Positions 35,145 through 36,432 of a DNA stretch of 36,432 bases are shown in pieces. Both the position numbers and the translations under genes were made by a program. Every line of letters starts with the position of its first letter. The stretch's first letter is position 1. The notes beneath the pieces were generated by a model. The model worked only from the letters and a program-made list of their open reading frames with translations, was not told the origin of the DNA and made no database searches. This DNA comes from CAYSRM01 sp964475205 (GTDB taxonomy: Bacteria > Verrucomicrobiota > Kiritimatiellia > UBA8416 > CAYSRM01), in contig CAYYVQ010000023.1 in assembly GCA_964475205.1 (NCBI GenBank), positions 1 to 36,432 of the forward strand, read 5' to 3'.

Positions 35145-36188
35145 ATGAAAAGTATGGTGCTGACGGGGCTGAAGGAGATTGAGCTGCGCGAACAGCCGGA
35201 ACCTTCGATTCAAAAACCGGACGAAGCGCTGTTGAAGATTGAGTCAGTCGGGGTATGCGGATCAGATGTGCACTATTACAGCTCCGGAAAAATAGGCAGC
35301 CAGGTTGTAGAATATCCTTATCGGGTCGGCCATGAATGTTCGGCCACCGTGGTTGAAACCGGCAAAAAGGTGACGAGGGTAAAAGAAGGAGACCTGGTGG
35401 CAGTCGACCCGGCAATTTCCTGCGGATCATGCGATCAATGCCGTTCCGGCAGGGAAAATACATGCCGGAACCTGAGTTTTCTGGGAACACCGGGCCAGGG
35501 CGAAGGATGCCTGTGCGAATATATCGTGATGCCGGAGCAATCTCTTTTCCCGACGCCGGGAACTATCGATGCGGAGAAAGCATGCCTTGTCGAGCCTTTA
35601 TCTATAGGAGCGTATTCCTTAAGCCTGGCAAACCGGGTAAAGGGTGCCGGAATAGGAATACTGGGGAGCGGCCCCATCGGACTGAGCGTCCTGATGTCAG
35701 CGCTGGACCAGGGAGTTGCAGAGACTTTTGTAACAGACCGGCTGGATTACCGTCTCGAAACCGCGCGGCAGATTGGCGCTGACTGGACCGGCAATCCGGA
35801 TAAAACAGACGTTGTCAGAGAAATATCGTCCCGCACTCCCTTACTCCTGGACACGGTATTTGAATGCTGCGGCAGGCAGGAGGCCCTGAATCAGGCCGTG
35901 GAAATATTGAAACCCGGCGGAAAGCTTGTAATTGTCGGCATACCCGAAGAAGATGAAGTATCCTTCTGCATAGATTCCATAAGAAGAAAGGAACTATCCA
36001 TTCAAAACGTGCGCAGGCAGAATGGATGCGTTGCCCGGGCAATAGACCTGATTGACCGCAGACAGAACGATGCCGATTTAATTATAACGCACCGGTTTGG
36101 TCTGGAAGATACGAAAAAAGCATTTGATCTTGTGAAAAACTACGAAGACGGGGTTGTCAAAGCCGTGATCCAATGTCCGGCGCTTTAA
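35145..36188 (+). CDS. Zinc-dependent polyol (sorbitol/xylitol-type) dehydrogenase
   Basis: A 347-residue medium-chain dehydrogenase/reductase. Catalytic zinc ligands are Cys38 ('GVCGSDVHYY'), His63-Glu64 ('VGHE') and Glu150 ('CLVEP'). Structural zinc is bound by Cys93, Cys96, Cys99 and Cys107 ('CGSCDQCRSGRENTC'). The Rossmann motif is GSGPIG (174-179) and a following 'VTDRLDYRLE' suggests NAD preference. The CGSDVHYY segment places it with L-iditol/sorbitol and xylitol dehydrogenases, which oxidise polyols to ketoses; the precise substrate is inferred. The start is fixed by AGGAG 6 bases upstream. It may be co-oriented with, but is not tightly linked to, the FAD-oxidase gene 362 bp upstream. 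Confidence 0.93.
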   Translation: MKSMVLTGLKEIELREQPEPSIQKPDEALLKIESVGVCGSDVHYYSSGKIGSQVVEYPYRVGHECSATVVETGKKVTRVKEGDLVAVDPAISCGSCDQCRSGRENTCRNLSFLGTPGQGEGCLCEYIVMPEQSLFPTPGTIDAEKACLVEPLSIGAYSLSLANRVKGAGIGILGSGPIGLSVLMSALDQGVAETFVTDRLDYRLETARQIGADWTGNPDKTDVVREISSRTPLLLDTVFECCGRQEALNQAVEILKPGGKLVIVGIPEEDEVSFCIDSIRRKELSIQNVRRQNGCVARAIDLIDRRQNDADLIITHRFGLEDTKKAFDLVKNYEDGVVKAVIQCPAL

Positions 36189-36252
36189 CCCGCATTGATC
36201 ACACTTTTTCGAGCAGAAAAGGTTCAGAGTATTGGCAGTCTGGGTCGAAACC
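36184..36252 (-). repeat. 69-bp dispersed repeat, right copy
   Basis: Reverse complement of 110-178 with two mismatches. It begins at the last bases of the polyol dehydrogenase gene and includes its TAA stop, so insertion or recombination may have set the gene's end. Confidence 0.85.
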
Positions 36253-36310
36253 TTTCGACTGATTGTTTCCGTCCCCTTATCCCATCTTCGTCCCGATCAT
36301 CGTCGCTGCC

Positions 36311-36385
36311 ATCCTCGTCCCGATCCTTGTCTCGATCATTATCGACAAAGATCGCGAGAATGATCGAGATAAGGATAAAGAGGAT
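36311..36385. repeat. Long imperfect hairpin of GATC-rich repeats
   Basis: ATCCTTGTCTCGATCATT (36323-36340) pairs with 36359-36376 at 17 of 18 positions, and weaker pairing continues outward. The surrounding sequence is made of short CGATCAT/CGTCCCGAT units. It lies downstream of the polyol dehydrogenase gene and could act as a transcript end. No gene is seen from 36189 to the window end. Confidence 0.6.
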
Positions 36386-36432
36386 CAAGATCGGGCAAAC
36401 CGGTTTTGGCCTGCAATGGCTGTGCTATGAAA

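Noticed and set aside
17439..36188. Prophage or integrative element
   Set aside because: No integrase, structural phage genes, attachment-site pair or tRNA target was seen.

Overview
This looks like a chromosomal segment from a Gram-negative bacterium of the PVC superphylum, most likely Kiritimatiellota or a close Verrucomicrobia/Lentisphaerae relative. That placement is inference. It rests on the mcsA-mcsB-clpC and rpsP-trmD-rplS-rnhB gene content, on large secreted proteins with TSP3-like calcium loops and 'DWWERYYFG'-type signatures, on an inverse autotransporter, and on abundant dispersed intergenic repeats. No rRNA or tRNA gene and no phage gene was found.

Layout. (1) 1-3388: a small RRM RNA-binding protein gene with its terminator, a glycosyltransferase of the tRNA-queuosine mannosyltransferase type, a DUF481 outer-membrane protein, then about 530 bp of strongly structured intergenic DNA. 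(2) 3389-6543, minus strand: a PpiC/SurA-like lipoprotein and a formylglycine-generating-enzyme-like secreted protein. (3) 6637-13351, minus strand: a housekeeping and proteostasis cluster in the order mcsA, mcsB, clpC, rpsP, trmD, rplS, rnhB, yraN, with overlaps or short gaps except a 133-bp gap after clpC. The protein-arginine kinase system is present without a visible CtsR gene. (4) 13385-32989: a surface and secretion island with an inverse autotransporter carrying a beta-helix passenger (plus), a 1700-aa subtilisin-family protease (minus), a 576-aa MBG/YDG-domain protein (minus), and a giant protein of about 2.6 kaa with duplicated beta-helix, MBG repeats and dockerin-like motifs (minus). 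The giant gene is interrupted by a 100-N assembly gap. (5) 33247-36188, plus strand: an FAD-linked oxidase (GlcD type) and a zinc-dependent polyol dehydrogenase.

Repeats are prominent. Two base-identical 442-bp direct repeats with imperfect 19-bp terminal inverted repeats bracket the autotransporter/protease pair. A 69-bp element is present in inverted orientation near both ends of the window. A family of palindromic hairpins built on GTACAGCAGGTTG and AGCGGGTTA cores occurs inside the 442-bp repeats, beside one of them, and upstream of the polyol dehydrogenase.

Most unusual content. The two MBG-domain proteins share a recurring module with the signature GLxWxxxLPxGWS (four copies in two genes). 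The giant protein has a pair of HSADY...RVLxxWRxGxY motifs resembling degenerate dockerin/EF-hand repeats. Three adjacent secreted proteins end in a similar C-terminal module. Together they suggest a modular cell-surface or matrix system whose anchoring is not obvious from known families.
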